64,000 bases of DNA, taken from contig CBDFGN010000006.1 of assembly GCA_965247065.1 (NCBI GenBank), positions 4,278,001 through 4,342,000 on the forward strand, read 5' to 3'. This document shows, piece by piece, positions 47,564 to 56,191 of this stretch. The notes below the pieces were generated by a model that had not been told where the DNA came from, ran no database searches, and saw only the letters and a list, made by a program, of their open reading frames with translations. The position numbers and the translations under genes are program-made. Source of the stretch: CBDFGN01 sp965247065. GTDB lineage: Bacteria > Bacteroidota > Bacteroidia > Cytophagales > Cyclobacteriaceae. Each line of letters starts with the position of its first letter. Position 1 is the stretch's first letter.

Positions 47564-48001
47564 ATGTTCACAAACAAAGAAGACAGGCGTGTTGCGGATG
47601 AGATCAGCAATTCCAGCAACATAGTGGGTAAGGGCACCATGGTGGAAGGCAATATTGAAACTTTTGGGAACATCAGAGTGGAAGGAAAGGTAATTGGGAA
47701 CGTAAAAACAAAATCCAAGGTAGCGCTAGGTCAGTCCTGTCATGTTGAGGGGAATGTAGTTGCTCAAAACGCCGAAATTGCAGGAGAAGTGAACGGTACC
47801 GTCGAAATTGCCGATGTTCTCATTCTTCGACCGACAGCCGTCATAAACGGCGACATTCTAACAAACAAGCTGATAGTTGAATCCGGAGCATCTTTCAATG
47901 GAGGTTGTAAAATGGGTATCACCACAAAGGACATAAAAATTGGAGATACGGAACAAGGCTCCAATGGAATCAAACACCAACAGGCCAGCGTCTCAGCCTA
48001 A
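47564..48001 (+). CDS. Bactofilin (polymer-forming cytoskeletal protein)
   Basis: 145 aa. The core is the bactofilin beta-helix: STKGTMVEGN-type hexad pattern VGKGTMVEGNIETFGNIRVE, then KVIGNVKTKSKVALG and GEVNGTVEIADVLILRP. Polymerises into filaments at the inner membrane. It overlaps atpZ by 38 bases and follows the M23 gene, so the three form one unit. Confidence 0.94.
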   Translation: MFTNKEDRRVADEISNSSNIVGKGTMVEGNIETFGNIRVEGKVIGNVKTKSKVALGQSCHVEGNVVAQNAEIAGEVNGTVEIADVLILRPTAVINGDILTNKLIVESGASFNGGCKMGITTKDIKIGDTEQGSNGIKHQQASVSA

Positions 48002-48191
48002 GAATTATCTACGATATACTGGGCTGGCATTTCAAATGCTGGCGGTTCTTGGACTATCCATCTGGGCGGGACTGAGCTTGGAAGGATACCTGAATCTGAA
48101 GTTTCCGATCTTTACAATCTTGTTTTTGACAGCGGCTCTAATCGGGATTATTTACATGCTGATCCGGGCCCTAAATGAGGGCGATTCCTAG
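47964..48191 (+). CDS. atpZ: AtpZ / AtpI-like small membrane protein
   Basis: 75 aa from ATG 47964. Two membrane helices (TGLAFQMLAVLGLSIWAGL and FPIFTILFLTAALIGIIYML) with a short acidic tail, the layout of AtpZ found at the head of F1Fo operons. It may help assembly or Mg2+/Ca2+ transport (family reports). Its stop codon overlaps by one base the GTG start of the next, IS-split gene. Confidence 0.8.
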   Translation: MESNTNRPASQPKNYLRYTGLAFQMLAVLGLSIWAGLSLEGYLNLKFPIFTILFLTAALIGIIYMLIRALNEGDS

Positions 48192-48205
48192 TGGGGATAG
48201 CTAAC

Positions 48206-49243
48206 TTAACGTGAGTTCGACAATAAGGAATGATTAAAGAGCGAGAAAGAGTTGACCGGTGTCCTGGTAGTTCAATTTGATTGAGGGCTTTTTTTCGCAA
48301 AAGTTGTAAGCGATTAAAGCCGAGAAAAGGTTGGTAAGGAAATTAGTTGGGCTCCTGTGCCTGGAGTGTTCAATCTGGAAGATGTTTTTAAGTTGATCAA
48401 TGATAGTCTCACAAATAGCCCTTTTACGGAGCATTATAGCATCCATGATGGGGGTTAAGGATGAGGACTTCATATTGCGTTTGAGTTTGGTTATCAGATG
48501 GACTCCGCGGAAGAACAGATTTTTAAAAAGTTCCTTACTGATGTAGCCTTTATCACCAAAGAGCTTTCCGAATAATTTCTTAATAAACCGTTCAATTTTA
48601 AGAGGCTTTCTGTCATCCACATTGCCCGGTGTGAGCATAAAATCGATGATTTCACCCGTATCAGCAGTGATAAGATGGAGCTTAAACCCGTAGAACCATC
48701 CGATGGAACAATGGCCTCTTTTAGCTAACCCTTCAAATACTTTATGGTTATGGATCCGTCTGTTATGACAGACCCTTAACGGAGTGCTGTCTATAAAACT
48801 TATACCTGTACACTGTCCAGTCCCTTGTGTTTTCAGATAAATAGCCATTGGCAGAAGACTTCCACTACAAAGTTCTACCATTCGGTTATAGCTTACCACA
48901 TCAGGAAAGAAGGAGCGCAAGTGGCCACAAACGTATGTGTTGTAAAAGGTCTTGAAATTTCGATATCCTGAGATCTGGAACAAGACCTGTATAGTCATTA
49001 CTTCGGATAAAGAAAGCTTACCAGGTTTGTTGCGCTTTTTACTTCCCAGCAATCTTTTTTCCAATTTTGGGACAAAATCCAGACAAAAATCGTCAATGGA
49101 ACAAAAAATTTCAGTAATTTTAGTAGCAGTTAACATAGGCAGAAATATTAGTTATTTTGTTGATTGTCAATGACTTAATATACTAATTTTCTGCCTTTTT
49201 TCTATCAATAAACTACTCTATTTTATATCGAACTCACGTTAAA
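48206..49243 (-). mobile_element. IS982-like insertion sequence, complete
   Basis: About 1,038 bp. Perfect 15-bp inverted repeats TTAACGTGAGTTCGA (48206-48220) and TCGAACTCACGTTAA (49228-49242) flank one transposase gene on the minus strand. Removing 48206-49243 restores the interrupted reading frame, which fixes the boundaries to within a few bases. The target duplication is ambiguous because TTAA occurs at both ends. Confidence 0.88.
48234..49136 (-). CDS. IS982 family transposase
   Basis: 300 aa, a DDE-type transposase. Catalytic residues are likely Asp in SFIDSTPLRVC, Asp in KLFGDKGYISKELF and Glu in RAICETIIDQLKN; RGHCSIGWFYGFKLHLI is a family signature. Length is typical and the frame is intact, so the element may still be active. 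It is transcribed against the atp operon. Confidence 0.9.
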   Translation of the reverse strand: MLTATKITEIFCSIDDFCLDFVPKLEKRLLGSKKRNKPGKLSLSEVMTIQVLFQISGYRNFKTFYNTYVCGHLRSFFPDVVSYNRMVELCSGSLLPMAIYLKTQGTGQCTGISFIDSTPLRVCHNRRIHNHKVFEGLAKRGHCSIGWFYGFKLHLITADTGEIIDFMLTPGNVDDRKPLKIERFIKKLFGKLFGDKGYISKELFKNLFFRGVHLITKLKRNMKSSSLTPIMDAIMLRKRAICETIIDQLKNIFQIEHSRHRSPTNFLTNLFSALIAYNFCEKKPSIKLNYQDTGQLFLAL

Positions 49244-49707
49244 TTAATCCAAAACTTTCTTCTCAGGCTTACTCTTCTTACCGCTGCGCTAGCTGGTGTG
49301 GCTTACGGCATCGCGTATTTGGAACCTTCGTTTGTTCTTCCTGACCTTCTGCCAGAACTCATGGCGTACTTTTATGTGTTTACCCTGGTGGTCCACGGGA
49401 TATTAATTGTAGCATCTCGGGATCGCGCGGAAATGTCTATACCCTATTTCATCATAACCATCACCGGTAAGCTGATCTTAAGCGTAATGGTTGTTGGACT
49501 CTTAGCCTATCTCTTTCCGGCTCAGATAGCCAGATTGGTGATTTCTTTCTTCATCTTATACATCATTTTTACCACTTTTGAAATCATTTCTTTGCTTCCG
49601 ATTTTGAAGGCAAATAATACCAGCAAATAGCATCCAATAGTTGTTTTTGGGGCTATTAATCTCTACTTTTGCACTCTAAATCAGACCCAAGAAAATCAAG
49701 CGCATAG

Positions 49708-50733
49708 ATGAGGATATTGCCCCTTATAGCTCCTGGTCCCCCTAAATCTTTTGCGCTTTTCCTGATCTCTTTTCTATGCTTCGGCTTTTCCTCTGTCTCT
49801 CCTGGTGCGGACTCTGATCAGGCCGAATTCCAACCCGGTGACTTGATCATGCATCACGTTCTGGATGCCCACTCCTGGCATTTTTGGGATGGATCTTTCG
49901 GTACGCTGCACCTCCCGGTAATTGTTTATACTCGGGAGGCAGGTTTGAGCCTGTTTTCATCATCCAGGTTCTATGACGATCAGCATAATTTAATAAGCTA
50001 TGGTGCCTTCTCCCTGGAACACGAGCATGTAGTTTCCAGGGACGGCTACAAGGTTTATGATTTTTCCATTACCAAAAATGTTTTGGCCATTTTTCTGAAT
50101 TTCGCAATCCTCTGTATGGTTTTCCTAACTGTAGCCAGAAGTTATCGTACCAATGAGGGTCGGTCGCCTAAGGGCATTCAATCCCTCTTTGAGCCCATCA
50201 TTATTTACGTTAGAGACGAAATAGTAAAACCCGCCATAGGAGATCGTTACCAGAGCTATCTCCCTTACCTTTTGACTTTGTTCTTTTTTGTTTGGTTTGG
50301 CAATCTTATGGGGCTGACCCCGGGTGCAGCCAATATGACCGGCAACATTGCAGTGACCTTAACACTGGCTTTTTTTACTTTTATTCTGACTCTGTTCAGT
50401 AGCAATAGGTATTACTGGGGCCACATTTTCAATCCGCCCGGAGTTCCATTGTGGTTAATGCCCATCATGATCCCAATTGAGATAATTTCACTCTTCACCA
50501 AGCCCTTTTCTTTGTTTCTCCGGCTTTTTGTTGCCATTACTGCGGGACATATTGTCGTTCTCAGTCTGCTTGCGTTGATATTCATCTTTCAAAGTTACAT
50601 GGTCGGGTTAGGCAGTACCCTTGTTGTGACATTCATAGCCCTGATTGAGGTGTTGGTTTCTACTATTCAGGCGTACGTTTTCACCTTGTTTTCATCGATG
50701 TATATCGGTATGGCACTGGTGCAACGACATTAG
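49708..50733 (+). CDS. atpB: ATP synthase Fo subunit a
   Basis: 341 aa, longer than most because of an N-terminal signal-like segment and an extracytoplasmic domain (GDLIMHHVLDAHSWHFWDG), as usual in Bacteroidetes. The essential arginine is in SLFLRLFVAITAGHIV, and LTLFFFVWFGNLMGLTPGA is the family core. Forms the proton path with the c ring. Confidence 0.97.
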   Translation: MRILPLIAPGPPKSFALFLISFLCFGFSSVSPGADSDQAEFQPGDLIMHHVLDAHSWHFWDGSFGTLHLPVIVYTREAGLSLFSSSRFYDDQHNLISYGAFSLEHEHVVSRDGYKVYDFSITKNVLAIFLNFAILCMVFLTVARSYRTNEGRSPKGIQSLFEPIIIYVRDEIVKPAIGDRYQSYLPYLLTLFFFVWFGNLMGLTPGAANMTGNIAVTLTLAFFTFILTLFSSNRYYWGHIFNPPGVPLWLMPIMIPIEIISLFTKPFSLFLRLFVAITAGHIVVLSLLALIFIFQSYMVGLGSTLVVTFIALIEVLVSTIQAYVFTLFSSMYIGMALVQRH

Positions 50734-50764
50734 ATAGAACTTGTTCAATTTAATATATACACTT

Positions 50765-51010
50765 ATGCATCTTTCACTATTATTGGATATGGCTTTCGCC
50801 ATCATGGGAGCTGGTATTGGAGCCGGTTTAGCAGCCATTGGGGCGGGAATCGGCATCGGTCGTATCGGTGGTTCGGCCATGGAGGCCATGGCCCGACAGC
50901 CTGAAGCTTCTGGAAAAATTCAAACCCAGATGTTGGTAATAGCCGCTTTGATTGAGGTAATTGCCCTCTTTGGTATTGTAATTTGTTTGCTCATATCCTT
51001 TAAGGCGTAA
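50765..51010 (+). CDS. atpE: ATP synthase Fo subunit c
   Basis: 81 aa from ATG 50765. A two-helix hairpin: GIGAGLAAIGAGIGIGRIGG, polar loop ARQPEA, then the second helix with the ion-binding Glu in IAALIEVIALFG. The residues after the Glu (VI) are not those of known Na+ binders (S/T), so proton coupling is likely. Confidence 0.97.
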   Translation: MHLSLLLDMAFAIMGAGIGAGLAAIGAGIGIGRIGGSAMEAMARQPEASGKIQTQMLVIAALIEVIALFGIVICLLISFKA

Positions 51011-51016
51011 CGCAGG

Positions 51017-51048
51017 AATGGGCCATTAGCATTGGGTTTTGGCCCATT
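51017..51048 (+). promoter_or_regulatory. Intercistronic stem-loop between atpE and atpF
   Basis: A perfect 9-bp inverted repeat AATGGGCCA (51017-51025) and TGGCCCATT (51040-51048) with a 14-base loop starts 7 bases after atpE. Only a weak T-rich tail (GCTTTCTAT) follows. It may stabilise or partly terminate the transcript so that more c subunit is made than b. Confidence 0.55.
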
Positions 51049-51081
51049 GCTTTCTATCCAGATCTTACAAAAGACAACTTT

Positions 51082-51576
51082 ATGGATTTGATAACTCCGG
51101 GTACCGGTTTAATCTTCTGGCAGGCTGTAGTCTTTCTCCTGTTGTTCCTAGTACTAAAGAAATTCGCCTGGGGTCCAATAATTGACGCACTGCGCATTCG
51201 CGAGGACTCCATTGAAGATGCCCTCAGGGCGGCCGATGATGCTAAAAGAGAAATGGCTGATCTAAAGGTCGAAAACGAAAAACTCCTGGAGCAGGCCCGC
51301 AAGGAGCGGGAGGCAATTCTGAAGCTCGCGACCGCCGCCGCTAACAAAATAAGGGAGGAGGCCAAGGTAGATGCGCTTAAGTTGGGAGAAAAGTTAATAC
51401 GCGATGCCCGAACCGAGATTACTAATGAAAAGCAAAGAGCTTTGACGGAAGTAAAGAACCAGGTCGCCCAATTTTCTTTGGATATCGCTTCAAAATTGTT
51501 GCGCCAGAATCTTGCCGACCAGAAATCGCAAAAAGATACGGTAGAGAAATTTCTTGAGGACATAAATCTTTCTTAG
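51082..51576 (+). CDS. atpF: ATP synthase Fo subunit b
   Basis: 164 aa. One membrane helix (TGLIFWQAVVFLLLFLVL) then a long charged coiled coil (AWGPIIDALRIREDSIEDAL onwards), the peripheral stalk. Spacing to atpH is 5 bases. Confidence 0.96.
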   Translation: MDLITPGTGLIFWQAVVFLLLFLVLKKFAWGPIIDALRIREDSIEDALRAADDAKREMADLKVENEKLLEQARKEREAILKLATAAANKIREEAKVDALKLGEKLIRDARTEITNEKQRALTEVKNQVAQFSLDIASKLLRQNLADQKSQKDTVEKFLEDINLS

Positions 51577-51581
51577 CATTT

Positions 51582-52148
51582 ATGTCTCGATACCGCATAG
51601 CCGCCAGATACGCCAAGTCCCTATTGGAATTAGCCAAAGAGCAGAGAAAAGAGGAACAGGTTGCCAAAGACATGAGACTTTTCGAGCAAGTGTGCTCTAG
51701 TAACCGGGACTTTGAACTGGTATTAAGAAATCCGATAATAAAACACGGTAAAAAGCTAAACATTCTAAACCGAATATTTGACACCAGAGTGGACAGGATC
51801 ACCATGTCAATCTTCGAATTAACAGCCAGAAAGAACAGAGGACCTATCTTGCCGGCTATAGCCGTTGAATTTCAAAAACAATACAATCAGCAAAGGGGTG
51901 TTATTGAGGCTTCGGTATCGACCACATTCAAATTAGATGAGAAACTTCAAAATGAATTCAGGGAATTGATAGAGCACGTAGCAGGCGAGAAAGTCGAACT
52001 TAAAGAAAAAGTCGATCCAGACTTAATAGGTGGCTTTATTATTCAAATTGAAGACAAGCAAATGGACGAAAGCATAGGCAGTAAGCTTCAGCATCTGAGC
52101 CTGAAATTCAAGAGCAACACGGCGATTAAGCGTTTGACAGAGGAATAG
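51582..52148 (+). CDS. atpH: ATP synthase F1 subunit delta
   Basis: 188 aa. The start SRYRIAARYAKSLLELA and the C-terminal VDPDLIGGFIIQIEDKQMD are signatures of delta/OSCP, which links F1 to the peripheral stalk. Confidence 0.96.
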   Translation: MSRYRIAARYAKSLLELAKEQRKEEQVAKDMRLFEQVCSSNRDFELVLRNPIIKHGKKLNILNRIFDTRVDRITMSIFELTARKNRGPILPAIAVEFQKQYNQQRGVIEASVSTTFKLDEKLQNEFRELIEHVAGEKVELKEKVDPDLIGGFIIQIEDKQMDESIGSKLQHLSLKFKSNTAIKRLTEE

Positions 52149-52172
52149 AGTGCATACATAAAATATTAATTG

Positions 52173-53753
52173 ATGGCTGGCGTAAGACCAGATGAGGTAT
52201 CGGCAATACTAAGGGAAGAGTTATCCAATTTCAGAACCAAAGCTGAACTTGAGGAGATAGGAACGGTTCTACAGGTAGGGGACGGCGTAGCTCGAATTTA
52301 CGGCCTTACGCAGGCTCAATCCGGTGAGTTATTGGAATTCGAAACTGGTTTGAAAGCCTTGGTATTAAATCTGGAAGAAGATAATGTGGGTGCGGTTCTA
52401 TTGGGAGATTCCATGGGCATAAAGGAGGGAGATACCGTCAAGAGGACGGGTCTGATCGCCGCAATAAAGATCGGCGAAGGTATGCTTGGTCGGGTTGTAG
52501 ACACCCTCGGCGAACCCATCGATGGAAAGGGTAGTATTACAGGTGAACTTTATGAGATGCCCTTGGAAAGAAAAGCTCCGGGAGTTATATACCGAGAACC
52601 CGTAAGCGAGCCATTGCAGACTGGCCTTAAACCCATAGATTCCATGATCCCCATTGGCCGGGGACAAAGAGAACTCATAATTGGAGATCGCCAGACTGGA
52701 AAAACGGCAGTAGCAATCGATACCATCATAAACCAGCGAGAAAACTTCGAAAAAGGGCAACCAGTATATTGCATTTATGTAGCTGTGGGCCAAAAAGCTT
52801 CCACGGTTGCAAAGGTTCTGGCTACCCTGGAAAGCGAGGGAGCACTCGAATATACCGTAATAGTATCAGCAACCGCCTCTAATCCGGCTCCGATGCAGTT
52901 CTTTGCTCCTTTTGCAGGGGCGGCTATTGGAGAGTTCTTCCGCGACACGGGCCGTGCTGCTGTTGTTGTATACGATGATCTATCCAAACAAGCGGTTTCC
53001 TACAGGGAAGTATCCTTATTGCTTCGTAGACCGCCGGGTAGAGAGGCTTATCCAGGTGATGTTTTTTACCTGCATTCCCGGCTTTTGGAACGGGCCGCTA
53101 AAATCATTTCGAGTGACCGTATTGCCAGGCAAATGAATGATGTACCCCAATCCATTGCTCATTTGGTGAAAGGCGGAGGATCTCTCACGGCCCTGCCCAT
53201 AATCGAGACGCAGGCCGGAGATGTCTCGGCTTACATTCCAACTAATGTGATCTCTATCACCGATGGCCAGATCTTTCTGGAGCTCAATCTCTTTAACTCC
53301 GGTGTCAGACCAGCTATCAACGTAGGCATCTCGGTTTCCAGGGTTGGTGGAGCCGCCCAGATCAAATCTATGAAGAAGGTGGCCGGGACGTTGAAACTTG
53401 ATCAAGCTCAATTCCGTGAACTAGAGGCCTTTGCCAAGTTCGGCTCCGATTTGGATGCAGCAACTAAGCTGACAATAGAGCGTGGGCGGAGGAATCAGGA
53501 AATCCTCAAGCAACCTCAATACAGTCCGATGCCTGTCGAACAGCAGGTGGCTATAATCTACGTGTCCACCAAAGGAGCCATTGACAATATTCCGGCAGCT
53601 AACGTCAGGGAATTTGCGAAGGAATACCTGGTGACAATGACCACTGAGCATAGCGATGTGCTTAAAGAATTACGAGAGGGAAAACTAACCGAAGAAGCTG
53701 AAGAAACTATGCGGCAAGTAGCGACTTCGCTATCACCCAATTTTGAGAAGTAG
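52173..53753 (+). CDS. atpA: ATP synthase F1 subunit alpha
   Basis: About 526 aa from ATG 52173. Walker A GDRQTGKTA, PVYCIYVAVGQKAS, and the family SVSRVGGAAQ near residue 385. Regulatory nucleotide-binding subunit of F1. Complete. Confidence 0.98.
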   Translation: MAGVRPDEVSAILREELSNFRTKAELEEIGTVLQVGDGVARIYGLTQAQSGELLEFETGLKALVLNLEEDNVGAVLLGDSMGIKEGDTVKRTGLIAAIKIGEGMLGRVVDTLGEPIDGKGSITGELYEMPLERKAPGVIYREPVSEPLQTGLKPIDSMIPIGRGQRELIIGDRQTGKTAVAIDTIINQRENFEKGQPVYCIYVAVGQKASTVAKVLATLESEGALEYTVIVSATASNPAPMQFFAPFAGAAIGEFFRDTGRAAVVVYDDLSKQAVSYREVSLLLRRPPGREAYPGDVFYLHSRLLERAAKIISSDRIARQMNDVPQSIAHLVKGGGSLTALPIIETQAGDVSAYIPTNVISITDGQIFLELNLFNSGVRPAINVGISVSRVGGAAQIKSMKKVAGTLKLDQAQFRELEAFAKFGSDLDAATKLTIERGRRNQEILKQPQYSPMPVEQQVAIIYVSTKGAIDNIPAANVREFAKEYLVTMTTEHSDVLKELREGKLTEEAEETMRQVATSLSPNFEK

Positions 53754-53755
53754 AT

Positions 53756-54640
53756 ATGCCCAACTTAAAAGAAGTTAAGGGTAGGATAAAGTCGGTCACC
53801 TCGACTCAACAGATTACCAGGGCAATGAAAATGGTGGCGGCGGCGAAATTGCATAAGGCCCAGGACCGTATTCTACAAATGAGGCCCTACTCACAAAAAC
53901 TTTCGCAGATCCTCGTGAATGTGAAATCTCAAATCGGGGGATATGAGGAAGTGTCGGTTTTTTCCACAGAGCGCCAACTGGAGAATTTACTTTTGATCCC
54001 GGTAGCTTCTGATCGAGGGTTATGTGGATCATTTAACAGTAATATCTTCAAGGCTACGGTTAATTTGATTAAAACTGAATACGATAGTTTGGGGCCTGGA
54101 GATGTCTTCATTCTGCCGGTCGGAAGAAGGTCATACGACTATTTCAGGAAGAGGAATTACCAGGTACTGGACCAATATTGGGAGGTTTTTTCGGATCTGT
54201 CTTTCGATAATGCCAGGAAGTCAGTGGAGTTTGCGATGACATCATTTGAGTCGGAGCAGTATGATCGGGTGGTTTTGATTTATAACGAATTCAAGAACGT
54301 GGCCACTCAAGTTTTAAGAATTGAGCAACTACTGCCCCTTTCGTCTGCGGAAGATCTAAATGAAACTCAACAATTCGGAAATCTCGATTATATTTTGGAA
54401 CCGGAAAGGGACTATATCACTCGGGAATTGATACCCAAAGCTCTTAAGATCCAGTATTATAAAGCTCTGTTGGAATCCAATGCCTCTGAGAATGGTGCTC
54501 GGATGACTGCAATGGATAAAGCAACCGAAAATGCTGATGAGCTACTCCGGGATTTGACTCTAATGTACAATCGGACCCGACAAGCCGCTATTACCAAGGA
54601 GATCAACGAAATTGTAGCCGGAGCTGAAGCCCTGGGCTAA
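53756..54640 (+). CDS. atpG: ATP synthase F1 subunit gamma
   Basis: 294 aa. N-terminal coiled coil (KEVKGRIKSVTSTQQITRAM) and C-terminal TENADELLRDLTLMYNRTRQ form the rotating shaft. It starts 2 bases after atpA. atpD and atpC do not follow; in Bacteroidetes they are usually a separate operon. Confidence 0.98.
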   Translation: MPNLKEVKGRIKSVTSTQQITRAMKMVAAAKLHKAQDRILQMRPYSQKLSQILVNVKSQIGGYEEVSVFSTERQLENLLLIPVASDRGLCGSFNSNIFKATVNLIKTEYDSLGPGDVFILPVGRRSYDYFRKRNYQVLDQYWEVFSDLSFDNARKSVEFAMTSFESEQYDRVVLIYNEFKNVATQVLRIEQLLPLSSAEDLNETQQFGNLDYILEPERDYITRELIPKALKIQYYKALLESNASENGARMTAMDKATENADELLRDLTLMYNRTRQAAITKEINEIVAGAEALG

Positions 54641-54667
54641 GAACTAAAGAATTGACCGTGCACGCTC

Positions 54668-55532
54668 ATGAGGCATGAGCTTTTTTCGTTTACTTTCGGC
54701 ATGTTTTGGCCCGTGATAAGCCTTTTTCGGTTATTTAGTTTGGATATTGTGGCTGGAGCTTGCATCAGCAGTCTATTTTTCGCCAAGATCCTCGGTGTGG
54801 ATTTAAGTCCTCCAACAGTTACTTGCCTGGCTATGGCTGTTTGGCTTATTTATACTGTCGATCATCTACTAGACGGATTTCGGGTCGGTGCTGGTGGGGC
54901 CATCCGACATTTTTTTCACAAGAAATACCGGCGATTTATTTTTGTGGCTTGGACGGTATGCGCCTTTGGCTGTCTAATGCTATCCTTTCAACTACCGCTT
55001 ATAACCCTGAAGGCCGGGGTGGTTTTATCTCTCCTCGTCCTGTTCTATTTCCTGTTAGAATATCAGTTGCGGACCAGGCGCTTGTATCACAAAGAACTTT
55101 TTGGTGCTTTCATTTACACTGCGGGAATTTTTTTGCCTGCAATGTCCTTACATCAGTCCCCATTATCATTTTCTATTGTGGTGTTTATCCTGGAATTTTT
55201 TTTGTTGGCTTTTATTAATCTATTGTTGTTTGCCCGAATGGATATGGTCTATGATAAGGTCTATGCATTTGGATCGCTACCCAGGTCGTTGAGTGAACAC
55301 CAGTTTGAACGTCTCCTGAAAGGGCTATTCATTCTTACCGGCGCTCTTATACTCTTGGGTCTCTTTGGCGGGGGGGGGTAACCCCAAGGTCTTTTATGGC
55401 CAACTAATAACTGGCGTGATGCTGGCAATTTTGGGTTGGTTGCATCTGGTTTCCACAACTGGCCGGGCCAAACTCCAATTTCACCTGCTGGGAGATTCAA
55501 TTTTTCTCTTTCCCTTGATACTCTTACTATGA
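54668..55532 (+). pseudogene. UbiA-like membrane protein, frameshifted in a G9 tract
   Basis: Seven to eight hydrophobic helices with VDHLLDGFR, a position where UbiA prenyltransferases have an aspartate-rich motif, so only a distant relationship is claimed. At 55370-55378 nine Gs put TAA in frame (GLFGGGG stop). With eight, the frame runs on as GNPKVFYGQLITGVMLAILG to a final helix and stops at TGA 55530-55532. That overlaps the ATG of the next gene by ATGA, which strongly supports the eight-G version. Confidence 0.75.
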
Positions 55533-56191
55533 GGGTCAGAAACGATTTTGACCGAATTGCCCCTTATTATGACCTCCTGGCACGGATGGTTTTTCGGCAA
55601 TGCCTACTTGAATCCCAGTCTTTGTTTCTACCACTAATCCCTGCCGGGTCCAAAATTCTAATTCTGGGTGGGGGCACTGGCAGGATCCTACCGACTTTAT
55701 TAAACAGGAATCCCGAGATGATTACGTACCTGGAGCCTTCGGAAAAAATGTTGGCCCTTGCCAGAACCCAAGTTTCATCTCAAAGCAAGGTGAATTTTGT
55801 GAAGGGGTCATTCCAGAACCTGCCGATCAACGAACTTTATGACATCATTATAACGCCATTTGTTCTGGACATTTTTTCCTTCCCCGAGCTCAGACAATGT
55901 ATGGTTAAATTGAGTTCCGTCCTGTCTTTGAGTGGGGCGTGGATCTTCACCGATTTTCACATCTCATCATCCACCAATCGTTTTTGGCAAGTGCCCCTGG
56001 TTAATCTTATGTACTGGTTTTTCCGCATCAGTTGTAATATTGGGGCATCCAGGCTCTTGGACTTTCATGAGCTTTTTGCTGCTAATCGATTGTCGCCAGA
56101 GGCATCCAGTTCCTTCCTGGGGGGAGCAATCATAAGTCGAATTTATCGATTTAAGGAACAAGTCCCCTTTAGTATTCAAAAATTCCCGTAG
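55529..56191 (+). CDS. Class I SAM-dependent methyltransferase
   Basis: 220 aa from ATG 55529, which overlaps the restored stop of the UbiA-like gene. DFDRIAPYYDLLARMVF start, SAM-binding ILGGGTGRILPTLL (motif I), acidic YLEPSEKML (motif II). Substrate unknown; coupling with a UbiA-like protein suggests a quinone-like or lipid substrate, as inference only. Its end overlaps convergent purM by 23 bases. Confidence 0.85.
   Translation: MRVRNDFDRIAPYYDLLARMVFRQCLLESQSLFLPLIPAGSKILILGGGTGRILPTLLNRNPEMITYLEPSEKMLALARTQVSSQSKVNFVKGSFQNLPINELYDIIITPFVLDIFSFPELRQCMVKLSSVLSLSGAWIFTDFHISSSTNRFWQVPLVNLMYWFFRISCNIGASRLLDFHELFAANRLSPEASSSFLGGAIISRIYRFKEQVPFSIQKFP

Larger units (their letters stand above)
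48191..49630 (+). pseudogene. AtpI-like membrane protein gene split by an IS982-like element
   Basis: The 5' piece is GTG GGG ATA GCT AAC (48191-48205). The 3' piece resumes at 49244 (LIQNFLLRLTLLTAALAGVAYG) and runs to 49630. Joining 48205 to 49244 restores one frame of about 134 codons with four membrane helices. Position between atpZ and atpB and length suggest an AtpI-like Fo assembly protein. After insertion, translation could restart at GTG 49298, losing the first helix. Confidence 0.8.

Noticed and set aside
55436..55528. Longer N-terminus for the methyltransferase
   Set aside because: The bases encode the last helix of the UbiA-like protein in the restored frame; the ATGA overlap fixes the start at 55529.
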